A stretch of DNA of 64,000 nucleotides from Catalinimonas sp038039535 (GCF_038039535.1 NZ_JBBPHP010000001.1:801614-865613), one strand, 5' to 3'. Shown: positions 9,046-18,589, numbered from the stretch's first letter. The notes: generated by a model from the sequence alone, not told the origin. A program made the numbers and translations.

Positions 9046-9908
9046 TTCTATAGTTAAGGTATAAATTCAATAACCAATAGCTGACAGATGAGATAAAGAG
9101 ATTTTGAATGTCATTATTTCAGGCTTTCAACGCAAAACAAAATAGCCTTTACTACCAGCATAAGCAGCAAATACAAAATGTGCATACTGCACAATATAAT
9201 AAGAAATTTAAGATAATGGCGCTTACATAATCATGTAAAAAAGGATGTTATTGCTGAATAATTGGGTATATGTAATGCAAATAGTGAATCATATAAAATT
9301 TAATATATATAGTTAGTCTTTTTATGAATTAATATACTGTAAACATAAACAACGATAAAATATAAGGCAATTAATTCGTCTTATCAGCAAGAGATAATTC
9401 TAAAGTTTTTTATGCGCTCAAGGGTATTAATTGTATTTATTTAATGTTCGTTGAATAGGAAAGAATTAGTTCAACTTCTAAGTTTCACTACTTTTGTTGC
9501 AAAAAGTGAACAAAAGACACCATAATGATATATTTGACTCATCAAGAATTAATAAGAACTGTAAAATATTTTTGATGCATTCGTGATTTTTCACAAATAT
9601 TATTCGCTTAATACAGTAATAGTTTATCAATTTGACAAGTTTGCTACTAGAAACGTACAAGCCCAATCATTTATAGGATAATAAGGTGGGTAAGCTTAAT
9701 CGTGTACGTTAACATATTGTATAAAATTGAATTATTCGTATATTTTGAAAATACCATAATTGCTAAAACCTTATCTTTTGTCAAAAATAGTTTTAGTGAA
9801 AAAAATTAAGGTTGTATACCTGTTTCTCCTCTAGGCAGTGGGAAACATAATTTTGCCGATTTTCATAATTTTGCCCTATCTTCAGCGCTGCTTCTAAGTT
9901 GACGATTT
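9046..9908. other. AT-rich divergent intergenic region
   Basis: This 863 bp region separates the minus-strand PLP/RidA operon from the plus-strand lactonase gene and must hold promoters for both. A TAATTTTG box at 9866-9873 fits the Bacteroidota -7 element for the plus-strand gene. A 62-codon minus ORF at 9478-9666 has AT-driven composition and no recognisable feature, and I do not call it. Confidence 0.6.
9866..9873 (+). promoter_or_regulatory. Candidate -7 promoter box (TAnnTTTG)
   Basis: TAATTTTG matches the Bacteroidota sigma consensus TAnnTTTG and lies 35 bp before the lactonase ATG. A good -33 TTG at the usual distance is not evident, so this is tentative. Confidence 0.35.
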
Positions 9909-10775
9909 ATGGAAATTAGACTTAATCAAATTACGGAACTTATAGATGGGCTGGACCATGTGGAAGGCGTAGCGGTGCATCCGGATGGACATATCTGGGC
10001 GGGAGGAGAAGCAGGGCAGATTTATAAGGTTGCCCCTGATGGCAGTCAAGTAGAAGAAGTAGCCAATACCGGAGGTTTTGTATTAGGAATTGCCTTTAAC
10101 CCTACCGCTGAGTGGCTGGCAGTCTGTGATAATAAGCAGCATTGTGTCTGGAAATATGAGTTGAATAATGGCAAGCTAAGTAAGTTTGCCGAAGGAGCAG
10201 AAAATCACCGGTTCAACATTCCTAACTATCCGGTTTTTGACACCAAGGGAAATCTTTATGTAAGTGAGAGTGGGGCGTTTCGGCAAAAGATTGGTAAGGT
10301 TCTTAAGTTTGGTGCGGATGGTAAACATGAAGTCTGGCATGCAGGGCCTTTTAATTTTGCTAATGGCCTGGCCCTTTCCCCTGATGAACAGATGCTATAT
10401 GTAGCCTGTACCTGGCTGCCAGGAGTAGAGCGTATTCCTATTCTCCGGGATGGTTCTGCAGGTGAGCGCTCAGTTTTTGTGACTTTACCCCATACCTGTC
10501 CTGATGGTTTGGCTTTTGATGCTGAAGGAAATTTGTATGTATCCTGCTATGCGCCGAATCGCATCTATCGGGTATCTCCTCAGCAGGAAGTTCAACTGTT
10601 GATAGATGATTGGGAGGGGCATACGCTTTCTAATCCCACCAATATCGCCTTTGGAGGTCCTGATTTTGATCAGTTGTATACCTCCAATCTGGGCAGATAT
10701 CATATCAATCAGATTGATTTCGGTGTAAAAGGTGCGCCATTAGTTTGTCATCAATATTTAAAACAACAATCATAA
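9909..10775 (+). CDS. SMP-30/gluconolactonase-family lactonase
   Basis: A 288-residue six-bladed propeller of the SMP-30/gluconolactonase/LRE-like family. Blade motifs recur (VEGVAVHPDGHIWAGGEAG, NGLALSPDEQMLYVACT, PDGLAFDAEGNLYVSCYAPN), and the first-blade Glu and the later Asn/Asp residues are positioned as in the family's metal site. There is no signal peptide, so it acts in the cytoplasm. Family members open aldonolactones to aldonic acids. It is followed after 4 bp by an SDR dehydrogenase and faces the periplasmic dehydrogenase operon, so it may process a lactone made by the SDR or imported after oxidation. Confidence 0.88.
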   Translation: MEIRLNQITELIDGLDHVEGVAVHPDGHIWAGGEAGQIYKVAPDGSQVEEVANTGGFVLGIAFNPTAEWLAVCDNKQHCVWKYELNNGKLSKFAEGAENHRFNIPNYPVFDTKGNLYVSESGAFRQKIGKVLKFGADGKHEVWHAGPFNFANGLALSPDEQMLYVACTWLPGVERIPILRDGSAGERSVFVTLPHTCPDGLAFDAEGNLYVSCYAPNRIYRVSPQQEVQLLIDDWEGHTLSNPTNIAFGGPDFDQLYTSNLGRYHINQIDFGVKGAPLVCHQYLKQQS

Positions 10776-10779
10776 ATCT

Positions 10780-11547
10780 ATGGAACATCAAGGCAGAACA
10801 GCCATCGTGACTGGCGGTAGTAAAGGAATAGGTGCTGCCAGTGTGGAAGTTTTTGTAAGAGAAGGTGCCAACGTTATCATTTTGGATGTGGATGAGGCCC
10901 AGGGCAATGCGTTAGAAGCAAAATCAGGAGGTAAAGCAATTTTTATCAAGTGCGATGTTTCTAAAGAGCAGGAAGTCAAAGAGGCGATAGACAAAGGAGT
11001 AGAAAAATTTGGGCAAATCAACTATCTGGTTAGCAATGCAGGGATACAGCGCTACTCTACCGTGACAGAAACCAGTGAAGAGGAATGGGACCTGGTCATG
11101 AATGTTAACTTAAAGAGTGCTTTTCTTTGTGCAAAACATGCTATTCCGCATATGCAAAAGCTGGGAAAAGGGGTTGTGGTCAATGTATCCAGCGTACAGG
11201 CGATGATCAGTCAGGGTAACGTTTGCCCTTATGTAACTTCCAAGACAGCCATGATAGGCCTTACCCGCAGTATAGCAGTAGATTACGGTCCTCAGGTGCG
11301 CTGTGTAGCAGTTTGTCCCGGTTCTGTAGATACACCTATGCTACGTTGGGGTTTTGAACAATCACCTGACCCGGAGATTCCTTACCAGGAATGTGTAGAT
11401 ATGCACCTGACCAAACGCATTGCTCAACCCATAGAAGTCGGAGAGTTTATCGCTTATCTGTGCAGTGACAAAGCTGCTTTTATGACCGGACAGGCTTACC
11501 GAATTGATGGTGGCTTGGGCGTAATGATACCGGGAAGCAAAAGGTAG
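10780..11547 (+). CDS. Short-chain dehydrogenase/reductase
   Basis: A 255-residue classical SDR: the NAD(P)-binding GGSKGIGAAS motif near residue 12, the acidic residue after strand 2 (LDVDEAQ) favouring NAD, NAG at SNAGIQR, catalytic Ser in VNVSSVQA, and Tyr/Lys in YVTSKTA. The C-terminal DGGLGVM is typical. It probably oxidises a sugar or sugar acid, and forms a two-gene unit with the lactonase: dehydrogenase makes a lactone, lactonase opens it. The exact sugar is not readable. Confidence 0.9.
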   Translation: MEHQGRTAIVTGGSKGIGAASVEVFVREGANVIILDVDEAQGNALEAKSGGKAIFIKCDVSKEQEVKEAIDKGVEKFGQINYLVSNAGIQRYSTVTETSEEEWDLVMNVNLKSAFLCAKHAIPHMQKLGKGVVVNVSSVQAMISQGNVCPYVTSKTAMIGLTRSIAVDYGPQVRCVAVCPGSVDTPMLRWGFEQSPDPEIPYQECVDMHLTKRIAQPIEVGEFIAYLCSDKAAFMTGQAYRIDGGLGVMIPGSKR

Positions 11548-11726
11548 ATGCTATTACTGAAGTGCTGGGTTTTGTCTTATTTTCTATACCCTTACGATCT
11601 CTAAAGCCTGTTAGTGATGGAATAGTACTAATCCTTAATAAGTATTAATATTGCAAATATTAGTGGTTTTTGATGTAAAGGATGTTAGTAAAATACTCTT
11701 ATTATGAAATAATTCGCAAAAGAGGA

Positions 11727-11778
11727 AACTTTGTGCCTGGTGATTCTCGTTTAACACACTGATTCAAAACACAAAGTT
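11727..11778 (+). promoter_or_regulatory. Inverted repeat abutting a small ORF start
   Basis: AACTTTGTG (11727-11735) and CACAAAGTT (11770-11778) are perfect complements with 34 bases between them, and the right arm ends exactly one base before the ATG at 11779. In RNA this would place the start codon at the base of a stem, a geometry suited to control of translation. It could also be a DNA operator. Confidence 0.45.
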
Positions 11779-11859
11779 ATGGATACTAAAAGAAGATTTG
11801 AAATTGCTATTAAAGTAACGTTGGTATGTGCGGCATGGGCTGCATACTGCGTGGTATGA
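11779..11859 (+). CDS. Candidate 26-residue peptide
   Basis: ATG to TGA encoding a short peptide with a basic N-terminus (MDTKRRFE) and a hydrophobic C-terminal part (VTLVCAAWAAYCVV) with two cysteines, long enough for a marginal membrane insertion. Support comes from position: a stem ends at the start codon and a strong terminator begins 27 bases after the stop, defining a transcript with room for little else. No family is recognised. It may instead be a non-coding small RNA. Confidence 0.4.
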   Translation: MDTKRRFEIAIKVTLVCAAWAAYCVV

Positions 11860-11885
11860 TATTTATTTTTATAGAACTATACTGG

Positions 11886-11912
11886 AAGCGCTCCTCAAGG
11901 AGCGCTTTTCTT
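11886..11912 (+). terminator. Intrinsic terminator
   Basis: AAGCGCTCC, a TCAA loop and GGAGCGCTT form a perfect 9 bp GC-rich stem followed by TTC TTA-type T-rich sequence. It would end the small transcript beginning upstream of 11779. Confidence 0.8.
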
Positions 11913-12146
11913 ATTTTAGCGCCACCATAAATGATCTGTAACAGCTGTTATATTTTCTTAATATAGCCTGCTAAGTGAGTTAAGCAAACACCCTAAATGG
12001 TACCTGCCCCATGCTTTATCAGCCTATATATTACAGGTCATAGCATATGGGCTTTCTTTCTATTTTTATTGATAGCACCTTCTTAATTTTAATGACATAT
12101 TTAATTTGTATAGGTATAAGCAATTAGCTCAAACTGCTCACTATTC

Positions 12147-14132
12147 ATGTCATTTGGTAGATACCACATCTTGCTCAGTATTATCTGTATTGTATTATCG
12201 TGTTTTTCCAGTTTTGCCCAAAAAGATACGCACTCACTTCTCAGCCAGTGGAATAGTCAAAAACTAAAGCCTGATTTTACTCCTGATACCAGCCATGTGT
12301 TGCTGCTACAGCAGATCATGGAAAAATATATGTATGATAATCCTGATAGTGCCATAAGCCTGGGAGAAGAGGCATTGGAGTTATCAAAACAGCAGCAGTA
12401 CAAAAAGGGAGAGATGCGGACGCTTTATATATTAGGTAAGGCATATTATATCAAAGGCGCTTATAATCTTGCTCTGGAGCATAATATGAGGGCTTTAGAA
12501 CTGAGTAAGGACTTGAAAGATCAGGCTGGCTATGTGAGAGGACTGAATACAATTGGTCTGGTTTATATCGGGCAGCATAATTACAGTACAGCACTTAAGG
12601 AGCTTTTTAATGCGGCGGAACTCAATATTGCTCTAAAGGACAGTTCTCAGCTTATCAAAAATTATTTCAATATAGGGCTTTGCTATGACGAGCTCTCAAA
12701 CTACGACAGTGCGATTTTTTATGTTGAAAAAGTAATTCTGATAGCGAAAAAAATCAGGGATTACCGCATGATTGTCATGAGTCATAACAGGCTGGGAGAG
12801 GTTTGTTTCCATATGAAGAAGTACACGGAAGCCCTGGCTTATTACCAGAGGGTTTTGCAAGATACTTCTTACAGTAGTAAGTGGGAAAGTAGTTTTGCCT
12901 ACGCTGGGCTGGGTCAGACTTATTATGCACTGGGAAAGTATCAACAATGTGTGGAGCATGCCTTAAAGGGCTATGAATTAGCTCGCGACATGAATGCCAA
13001 ATGGGATATGGAAAGAGCGCTTCGGATACTTTCGGATGGCTATGCTGCTCTGGAAAATTTTGATCAGGCATACCATTACCATAAACTCTACAAAGCCTAC
13101 AGCGATAGTCTGTACAGTGAGGCCAAAGAAAGGGAAATAAACTTTTTACACTTGCAGCAGAAAGAAGCAGAGAACCAGCAGCTTGCCCACGAAAACAGAC
13201 TACAGCATCAGGAAAATCGCTTGAGCAAACTCATTATCGTCATTATTAGCTTAGTGACTTTATTCTTTGTTATTGCGGCCTCACTGATTTACCGAAGTAA
13301 TTGGCAAAAGAAGAAGTTGAACAAACTGCTGATAGAAAGAAATGCCAATATCGCTTCCCAAAAAGAAAGAATAGCAGAGCAAAATGAGGAGCTAAGTGCT
13401 TTGAATACTACTAAAGATCAATTATTCTCGGTGATCAGCCATGATCTGAAAAGTCCTTTTGCCTCAATTATGGGTACTTTTGAGCTGATAGGAGAAGGCT
13501 TACTTGACTTAGAGGAACAGAAAATGATACTCAAAGAACTTCATCGGAAAGTAGCTACTGTTTCTGAAATGCTCAACAACCTCTTATACTGGGCCAATAG
13601 CCAGCAAAAAGGGATTAGTGCAGTTTTTTTGAAAGTAAACTTGCCAGGAGTAGTAGATAGTATTCTTGCAGTGTCAACTATTCTGGCTCAAGAGAAGAAG
13701 GTGAGTATTGAGCATACCTCAGTTCGTTCCAAATTTATCTATGCCGATCCAGACCATGTGAAGATTGTCTTGCAAAACATTATCGGGAATGCTATCAAAT
13801 TTACTCCGGAAGGCAATGATATCCATATCTTCTATTCTGAAAACGAGACCTATTTTGCAGTACATGTAAAAGATAGCGGGGTAGGCATACCTGCTGATAA
13901 ACTGGACAAGATATTTGTAGAAACCGGCCAAAGTATTTCCAGCAGAGGAACCAATCGGGAAAAAGGTACCGGCATAGGACTGATGCTGGTGAAACAGTTT
14001 GTACAGGGTAATGAAGGAAAACTGGAGGTCAGCAGTAAAACCGGAGAAGGTTCTGAATTCAGCGTGTATTTTAAGAAATATGTCGGGCAGGAAGTGATGG
14101 GAGAATTGGAAGCATACTCAAACGATCGGTAA
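12147..14132 (+). CDS. TPR-containing sensor histidine kinase
   Basis: A 661-residue hybrid of sensor and kinase. A signal peptide (first about 24 residues) leads to a periplasmic array of tetratricopeptide repeats (about 60-330, for example GEALELSKQQQYKKGEM and ALAYYQRVL), a coiled coil, one membrane segment (about 361-385), a second coiled coil, then HisKA with the phospho-acceptor His in SVISHDLKSPF (about 431) and HATPase_c with the N box IIGNAIKFTPEG and glycine boxes DSGVGIP and GTGIGL. No response regulator is adjacent, so its partner lies elsewhere. The signal sensed by the TPRs is unknown. Confidence 0.92.
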   Translation: MSFGRYHILLSIICIVLSCFSSFAQKDTHSLLSQWNSQKLKPDFTPDTSHVLLLQQIMEKYMYDNPDSAISLGEEALELSKQQQYKKGEMRTLYILGKAYYIKGAYNLALEHNMRALELSKDLKDQAGYVRGLNTIGLVYIGQHNYSTALKELFNAAELNIALKDSSQLIKNYFNIGLCYDELSNYDSAIFYVEKVILIAKKIRDYRMIVMSHNRLGEVCFHMKKYTEALAYYQRVLQDTSYSSKWESSFAYAGLGQTYYALGKYQQCVEHALKGYELARDMNAKWDMERALRILSDGYAALENFDQAYHYHKLYKAYSDSLYSEAKEREINFLHLQQKEAENQQLAHENRLQHQENRLSKLIIVIISLVTLFFVIAASLIYRSNWQKKKLNKLLIERNANIASQKERIAEQNEELSALNTTKDQLFSVISHDLKSPFASIMGTFELIGEGLLDLEEQKMILKELHRKVATVSEMLNNLLYWANSQQKGISAVFLKVNLPGVVDSILAVSTILAQEKKVSIEHTSVRSKFIYADPDHVKIVLQNIIGNAIKFTPEGNDIHIFYSENETYFAVHVKDSGVGIPADKLDKIFVETGQSISSRGTNREKGTGIGLMLVKQFVQGNEGKLEVSSKTGEGSEFSVYFKKYVGQEVMGELEAYSNDR

Positions 14133-14153
14133 GTAGCACATTCATATTTTTCT

Positions 14154-15320
14154 CTAATAGGTTGGGTTTTCGTACCAGACTACGCCCAGCCCACCTTCGG
14201 TTGCACTATTATTATTTTCCTCTGAAGTGAGTACATCAAGATCACTATCCTGGTCCATATCTATAAGTACCACAAGGTCGTACTTGATCCCCTCCAGGTT
14301 GCTGACAGGGTAAAACTGCCGGGTTTTGCCATCTCGCCAGACTACACCATACTTTTCTTCTGCTCCTTCAAAGCTGAGCACTAAATCCTCAGTGCCATCC
14401 AGGTTGATGTCTCCTACACTCACAGCTTTTCCACGGCTTCCGACTATATTCGGATAGGCAATAGTATCTGCCTGCCACTGCCCTTCCGCGCTTTGCTGAA
14501 AATGTAAAAGCCCCATTTTCAGGTCGGGAGCATAAATATCTCCGGTTTCGGTAAGTGTTAAAAACATAGGCTCACCATCCTGCACACCTATCCTATGGCT
14601 TTCCCAATGATCACTAAGCTTTTGAGCGGAACCAGGATTTTTAAGCCAGCGGACGCCTCTGTGCTCACCATAGCGATCGGAAATCAGGATGTCTTCCAGG
14701 TTATCTCCATCCATATCGCGGCTTAAAATAGACATAATCCAACCGGCAGGGCTGATTTCATGGTATTGCCAGGCAGCAACATTGCGGGGATTGGCAGGTG
14801 ATTCCAGCCAGCCTATTGTACCATTTGGATCTTTGGAGCCGACAATCAGGTCTAATCCGTTTTTGCCATCCACATCCATCGCCAGACCAAACATCCAGCG
14901 TGTAGTGCCGAGGGTGGAAGGTACATCTACAGATTGCCAGTGTTCGCCTTGCGCATATTTTACTTCATCGGCCGGTGCCCAGTGAAAAGTAATCCGCTGC
15001 TGATCTCCCTCACTTAAAGTGACGATATCAGCAAATCCATCATCATCCAGGTCGGCTAGCAGGGCATCTTCCACCTGAGGAGCAGGTACTTCCACAAAAG
15101 GCCAGTCCAGTTCTGTATTGGCAGGGTTTATATACAGACGGGCCACATTGCCCTGCTCCCAGCCACAGATGATGTCAAAAAAATGATCTTCATTGACATG
15201 GTGTAGTTTGGTGCCGTCAGCGCCAAAGGAGGTGCTATCAATCGTATGCATTTTCCAGCTTTGCTGAGCATGAGCAGAAAAACTGATGAGTAGCAATAAG
15301 GTGATACGAGGCAAATTCAT
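14154..15320 (-). CDS. Exported VCBS/FG-GAP repeat protein
   Basis: A 388-residue protein with a signal peptide ending SAHAQ and five calcium-binding-type repeats (DLDDDGFADI, DVDGKNGLDL, DMDGDNLEDI, DINLDGTEDL, DMDQDSDLDV), giving an FG-GAP/VCBS propeller at the cell surface or in the periplasm. Function is unknown; such proteins bind ligands or carbohydrate. Its ATG overlaps the stop of the ADP-ribosylglycohydrolase gene by four bases (ATGA), so the two are translationally coupled. Confidence 0.85.
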   Translation of the reverse strand: MNLPRITLLLLISFSAHAQQSWKMHTIDSTSFGADGTKLHHVNEDHFFDIICGWEQGNVARLYINPANTELDWPFVEVPAPQVEDALLADLDDDGFADIVTLSEGDQQRITFHWAPADEVKYAQGEHWQSVDVPSTLGTTRWMFGLAMDVDGKNGLDLIVGSKDPNGTIGWLESPANPRNVAAWQYHEISPAGWIMSILSRDMDGDNLEDILISDRYGEHRGVRWLKNPGSAQKLSDHWESHRIGVQDGEPMFLTLTETGDIYAPDLKMGLLHFQQSAEGQWQADTIAYPNIVGSRGKAVSVGDINLDGTEDLVLSFEGAEEKYGVVWRDGKTRQFYPVSNLEGIKYDLVVLIDMDQDSDLDVLTSEENNNSATEGGLGVVWYENPTY

Positions 15321-16084
15321 GTATAGCGTAGCTTAAACTTTTCCGTTACATTTCTCAAATCTTTAGGAAGTCTGTCTACTACTTCCTGGGCAATATCTGC
15401 CGGTACACTTCCATAAAAAGCCTCGGCGATACTTCCGGCTATGCAGGCCTGGGTATCACTATCACCTCCCAGAGAAACAGCCCGGCGAATACTGTCTTCA
15501 AGAGACTCACTTTCCAGAAAAGCAATGATGGCTTGGGGTACCGAACCCTGGCAGCTTACATCAAAACTATAATATGGCCTGATGTCTTCCAGCTTTCGGC
15601 TCAAATCGTAGCCAAAGTTTTCCTCAATATAAGCTTTGATTTCGGATTTGCTATTTCCTTTTCTGGCCAGAAAAATGGCTGTCGCTGTAGCCTGTGCTCC
15701 TTTGATGCCTTCGGGATGGTTGTGCGTAACCGCTGCGCTTTTTTTGGCTTCTTCTAGAACCTGTTCCAGTTTATCAAATGCCCAGCCAACCGGGCTAACC
15801 CGCATGGCTGATCCATTGCCCCAACTGTTGTATGGCTTAGGATTTTTGTCCATTATCCACTGCATAAAGTTGCCTCCGTAGCCAGCATCAGGATATTTTC
15901 GTCCATACTGCTGTAGGGTGGCAGTATAGTCCTTCTGATTCAAAAGACAATCCGCTACGGCTACAGTCAGTACGGTATCGTCCGTGAAAGTAGAGGCGGA
16001 CTGAAAAAGTGGAAAATCTGTTCGTTTGATAGGAGAAGCTTCATAGACTGAACCTATGATATCTCCGGCAATAGCACCTAGCAT
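15317..16084 (-). CDS. ADP-ribosylglycohydrolase-family protein
   Basis: A 255-residue DraG/ARH-type enzyme that should remove ADP-ribose from proteins or small molecules. Diagnostic motifs are GAIAGDIIGSVYE at the N-terminus, the metal-binding TDDTVLTVAVAD, and the C-terminal GGDSDTQACIAGSIAEA with the second acidic metal ligands. No signal peptide. It is first in a two-gene unit with the VCBS protein. Target is unknown, and no DraT-like transferase is seen nearby. Confidence 0.92.
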   Translation of the reverse strand: MLGAIAGDIIGSVYEASPIKRTDFPLFQSASTFTDDTVLTVAVADCLLNQKDYTATLQQYGRKYPDAGYGGNFMQWIMDKNPKPYNSWGNGSAMRVSPVGWAFDKLEQVLEEAKKSAAVTHNHPEGIKGAQATATAIFLARKGNSKSEIKAYIEENFGYDLSRKLEDIRPYYSFDVSCQGSVPQAIIAFLESESLEDSIRRAVSLGGDSDTQACIAGSIAEAFYGSVPADIAQEVVDRLPKDLRNVTEKFKLRYT

Positions 16085-16155
16085 AATTTGAAAAGTTTAT
16101 AAACGCTATACATGGATAATCATGAGACATAAAAGGATGTTTGCAGTGATCTTAC

Positions 16156-16163
16156 TAATTTTG
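16156..16163 (+). promoter_or_regulatory. Candidate -7 promoter box for pabB
   Basis: TAATTTTG fits TAnnTTTG and lies 24 bp before the pabB start. A TTTG exists upstream at 16140-16143, but the spacing is shorter than usual. Confidence 0.35.
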
Positions 16164-16187
16164 TGGTCTTAGCAGTTAAAAGGCAAG

Positions 16188-17186
16188 ATGATCAAGCAAA
16201 TGTATCAGGAAGAAAAGCAGGGGTGTAAACGGCAGATGAACATTCTGGGAGCAAGCGGTACGCCTTTCCTCTTCGTCATTGATTTTTTGGTCCGTGAGCC
16301 TGTTATCATTCCTTTGCATGAGATAGACAGCACCCAACTCTTATACGATTTCCAAGGGTTTAACAATATTCCTAAGGCAGCGTATGCTGCAAACTTACAA
16401 CCTCTGGTATTTGAGAAATTCCCGGTTGACTTTGCTACATACAAGCGTTCTTTTGATACGGTGATGCATCATCTTAAGGCAGGAAACTCCTTTCTGGTGA
16501 ACTTGACTTTGCCTACCCCCATCGCGATCAACCGCAGCCTGAAGGATATTTTCTATCAAAGTAAAGCCACTTATAAACTTTGGTACCAGGATGAATTTGT
16601 TGTTTTTTCTCCCGAGCCTTTTGTCAAAATCAGAGGAAGAGAAATTTTTTCTTATCCGATGAAGGGAACGATAGACAGTAGCCTGCCTAAAGCAGAAGAA
16701 AGATTGCTTTCTGACCCTAAAGAAATGGCAGAACATGTAACCATTGTGGATCTGATCCGCAACGATCTGAGCTATTTTGCCAGCGATGTACAGGTGAAAT
16801 GCTTCCGCTTTGTGGAAGAAGTGCAGACGTACAAAGGCAAGCTTTTGCAGGTGAGTTCGGAAATCAGTGGACAGCTTGCCGAAAATTATCATGAGCAATT
16901 AGGTGATATATTGATGAGCATGCTACCGGCAGGTTCTATCAGCGGAGCGCCCAAGCCCAAAACGCTGGAGATCATCCGCGAAGCAGAAGGTTACGAACGA
17001 GGCTACTATACCGGGGTGATGGGCATTTTTGACGGACAAAACCTGGACAGCGCGGTGATGATCCGTTACATAGAAAAACAGGGTAGACAGTTGATCTACA
17101 AAAGTGGAGGAGGCATCACCGCGCGCAGCCAGGCCGAAACCGAATACCAGGAACTTATTGATAAAGTGTATGTCCCTTTTGCTTGA
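16188..17186 (+). CDS. pabB: Aminodeoxychorismate synthase component I
   Basis: A 332-residue chorismate-binding enzyme that converts chorismate and ammonia to 4-amino-4-deoxychorismate for folate synthesis. The core motifs are all present: FSPEPFVKIRG, MKGTID, the Lys/Glu-rich DLIRNDLS, MLPAGSISGAPK, YYTGVMG and KSGGGITARSQAETEYQE. It is shorter than anthranilate synthase because the N-terminal domain is reduced, as in other Bacteroidota PabB. No glutaminase (pabA) is present here. It overlaps the class IV aminotransferase gene by 17 bp. A second ATG at 16236 could also serve as start. Confidence 0.9.
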   Translation: MIKQMYQEEKQGCKRQMNILGASGTPFLFVIDFLVREPVIIPLHEIDSTQLLYDFQGFNNIPKAAYAANLQPLVFEKFPVDFATYKRSFDTVMHHLKAGNSFLVNLTLPTPIAINRSLKDIFYQSKATYKLWYQDEFVVFSPEPFVKIRGREIFSYPMKGTIDSSLPKAEERLLSDPKEMAEHVTIVDLIRNDLSYFASDVQVKCFRFVEEVQTYKGKLLQVSSEISGQLAENYHEQLGDILMSMLPAGSISGAPKPKTLEIIREAEGYERGYYTGVMGIFDGQNLDSAVMIRYIEKQGRQLIYKSGGGITARSQAETEYQELIDKVYVPFA

Positions 17187-17769
17187 ATCTATCTGCGTAG
17201 AAAATGGAGAGGCTAAACTGCTGCCCTATCATGAAGAACGGATGAACCGTAGTCGCAAAGATTTGTGGGGCATTACAGAAGAAATAGAGTTAGCAGCAAT
17301 GATTACACCTTTGCTCAGCCAGTACGCGCAGGGGTTATATAAATGTAGAATACTTTATCGGGAAGCTATTGAGCAGATAGAGTTTGTGCCTTACCAACGG
17401 CCCTTGATCAATACGCTCAAAAAAGTACACAGTCAAGAGGTTGACTATGCTTACAAATTTACCGACCGGAAAGCCTTAACTTCACTTTTTCAGCAAAGAG
17501 GAGAATGCGATGATATGCTGATCATCAAAAAGGGCGTGGTGACAGATACTTATTTTGCCAATATTCTTTTTAGCCAGGAGGGACAATGGTATACTTCAGA
17601 TCAGCCCTTGCTGAAAGGTGTACAAAGACAATTTTTAATGGATCAGGGAATAGTTCAGGAAAGACCAATACTGGGGAAAAATTTAGAGCAGTACAGTCAT
17701 TTCAAATTCGTCAATGCATTGAATCCTTTTGATACTTCTCCTGCACAGCCGGTCAGCCAGATTTACTGA
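17170..17769 (+). CDS. Class IV aminotransferase-like protein, probable aminodeoxychorismate lyase
   Basis: A 199-residue protein starting MSLLLESICVENG. It has the reduced fold-type IV pattern seen in Bacteroidota PabC candidates: LLPYHEERMNRS, the probable PLP lysine in YKFTDRKAL, and the cofactor-binding VTDTYFANILF. It would release pyruvate from aminodeoxychorismate to give 4-aminobenzoate. I use the ATG at 17170 because the family begins there; the frame stays open further upstream inside pabB. The 17 bp overlap with pabB supports coupled expression and joint function. Confidence 0.8.
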   Translation: MSLLLESICVENGEAKLLPYHEERMNRSRKDLWGITEEIELAAMITPLLSQYAQGLYKCRILYREAIEQIEFVPYQRPLINTLKKVHSQEVDYAYKFTDRKALTSLFQQRGECDDMLIIKKGVVTDTYFANILFSQEGQWYTSDQPLLKGVQRQFLMDQGIVQERPILGKNLEQYSHFKFVNALNPFDTSPAQPVSQIY

Positions 17770-17821
17770 GGGCTTCTTATATTTGCCTGAATGCTTGATT
17801 TTTGGTTTAAACAAATTTTTT

Positions 17822-18571
17822 ATGACCTCGTCATCTAATCCCTCTCTGGTACATCTGCAGCATTTTACAGTACGCTCTTATGATGTGGATTTTCAGCGCC
17901 ACTTACGAGTGGATGTGCTGTGCAGCTTTTTTCAGGAGGTGGCCAGCGAGCATGCACTAAAGTTAGGAGTAGGTTACCAGCAATTGGAGGAACAGCAGCT
18001 TTTCTGGGTGCTTTCTCGCCTCTTCTTACAAATCAAAAAACTGCCTCAGTGGCATGAGGAAATTACGATAGAAACCTGGGCCAAAGGCACTGAGCGTTTG
18101 TTCGCCCTGCGTGATTTTGTAGTGCGCAGTGCGCAAGGTGACATACTCGTTCAGGCTACTTCTTACTGGCTGATGCTGGATGCCAAAAGCCGTCGTCCCG
18201 TACGTCCGGATAGCTTTTTTACCCGGCTCAAACATGAGCAGCATGCGATAGACACGCCCATAGAAAAGCTGGAGAGCATGAAGGAAAGTTTAGCGTTTAG
18301 GGAAGTAGCCAAATATACTGATCTGGATCATAACCGGCACGTGAATAACATCCGCTATATCAGTTGGATGCTGAATGCATTTTTCCTGGACTTTCTTCTG
18401 GAGCATGAACTGCAAACTTTGCAGATCAATTTCCAGTCCGAACTAAGAGAAGGAGACAGGGTGGAGATTTACAGCAATGAAATACAGGAGGATGATTATC
18501 TGATCAGCGGTTTTCGTCAAGGAGAGGAGCAGCCCAGTTTTAATGGAAGATTGCAGTGGAAACGGAAGTAA
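17822..18571 (+). CDS. Acyl-ACP thioesterase family protein
   Basis: A 249-residue double hot-dog protein of the FatA/FatB-like bacterial family, which releases fatty acids from acyl carrier protein. Motifs: FTVRSYDVDFQRHLRVD near the start, SRLFLQIKKLPQWHEEITIETW, and in the second half YTDLDHNRHVNNIRYISWML, the region holding the catalytic Asn/His. The start at 17822 (MTSSSNPS) follows the pabC-like stop by 52 bp and excludes 31 unlikely upstream residues. It is the last gene before the convergent nitrilase gene. Confidence 0.87.
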   Translation: MTSSSNPSLVHLQHFTVRSYDVDFQRHLRVDVLCSFFQEVASEHALKLGVGYQQLEEQQLFWVLSRLFLQIKKLPQWHEEITIETWAKGTERLFALRDFVVRSAQGDILVQATSYWLMLDAKSRRPVRPDSFFTRLKHEQHAIDTPIEKLESMKESLAFREVAKYTDLDHNRHVNNIRYISWMLNAFFLDFLLEHELQTLQINFQSELREGDRVEIYSNEIQEDDYLISGFRQGEEQPSFNGRLQWKRK

Positions 18572-18589
18572 TGTATCTCAAAAAGAAGT

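Larger units (their letters stand above)
11548..12146. other. Intergenic region with a small structured unit
   Basis: This 599 bp region between the SDR and kinase genes contains a 9 bp inverted repeat (11727-11735 and 11770-11778), a 26-codon ORF beginning directly after it and a strong terminator; these are listed separately. The remainder (11913-12146) is AT-rich with nothing I can name. Confidence 0.6.

Noticed and set aside
9478..9666. A 62-codon minus-strand frame in the divergent spacer
   Set aside because: AT-driven composition, no signal, no domain and no coupling to neighbours.
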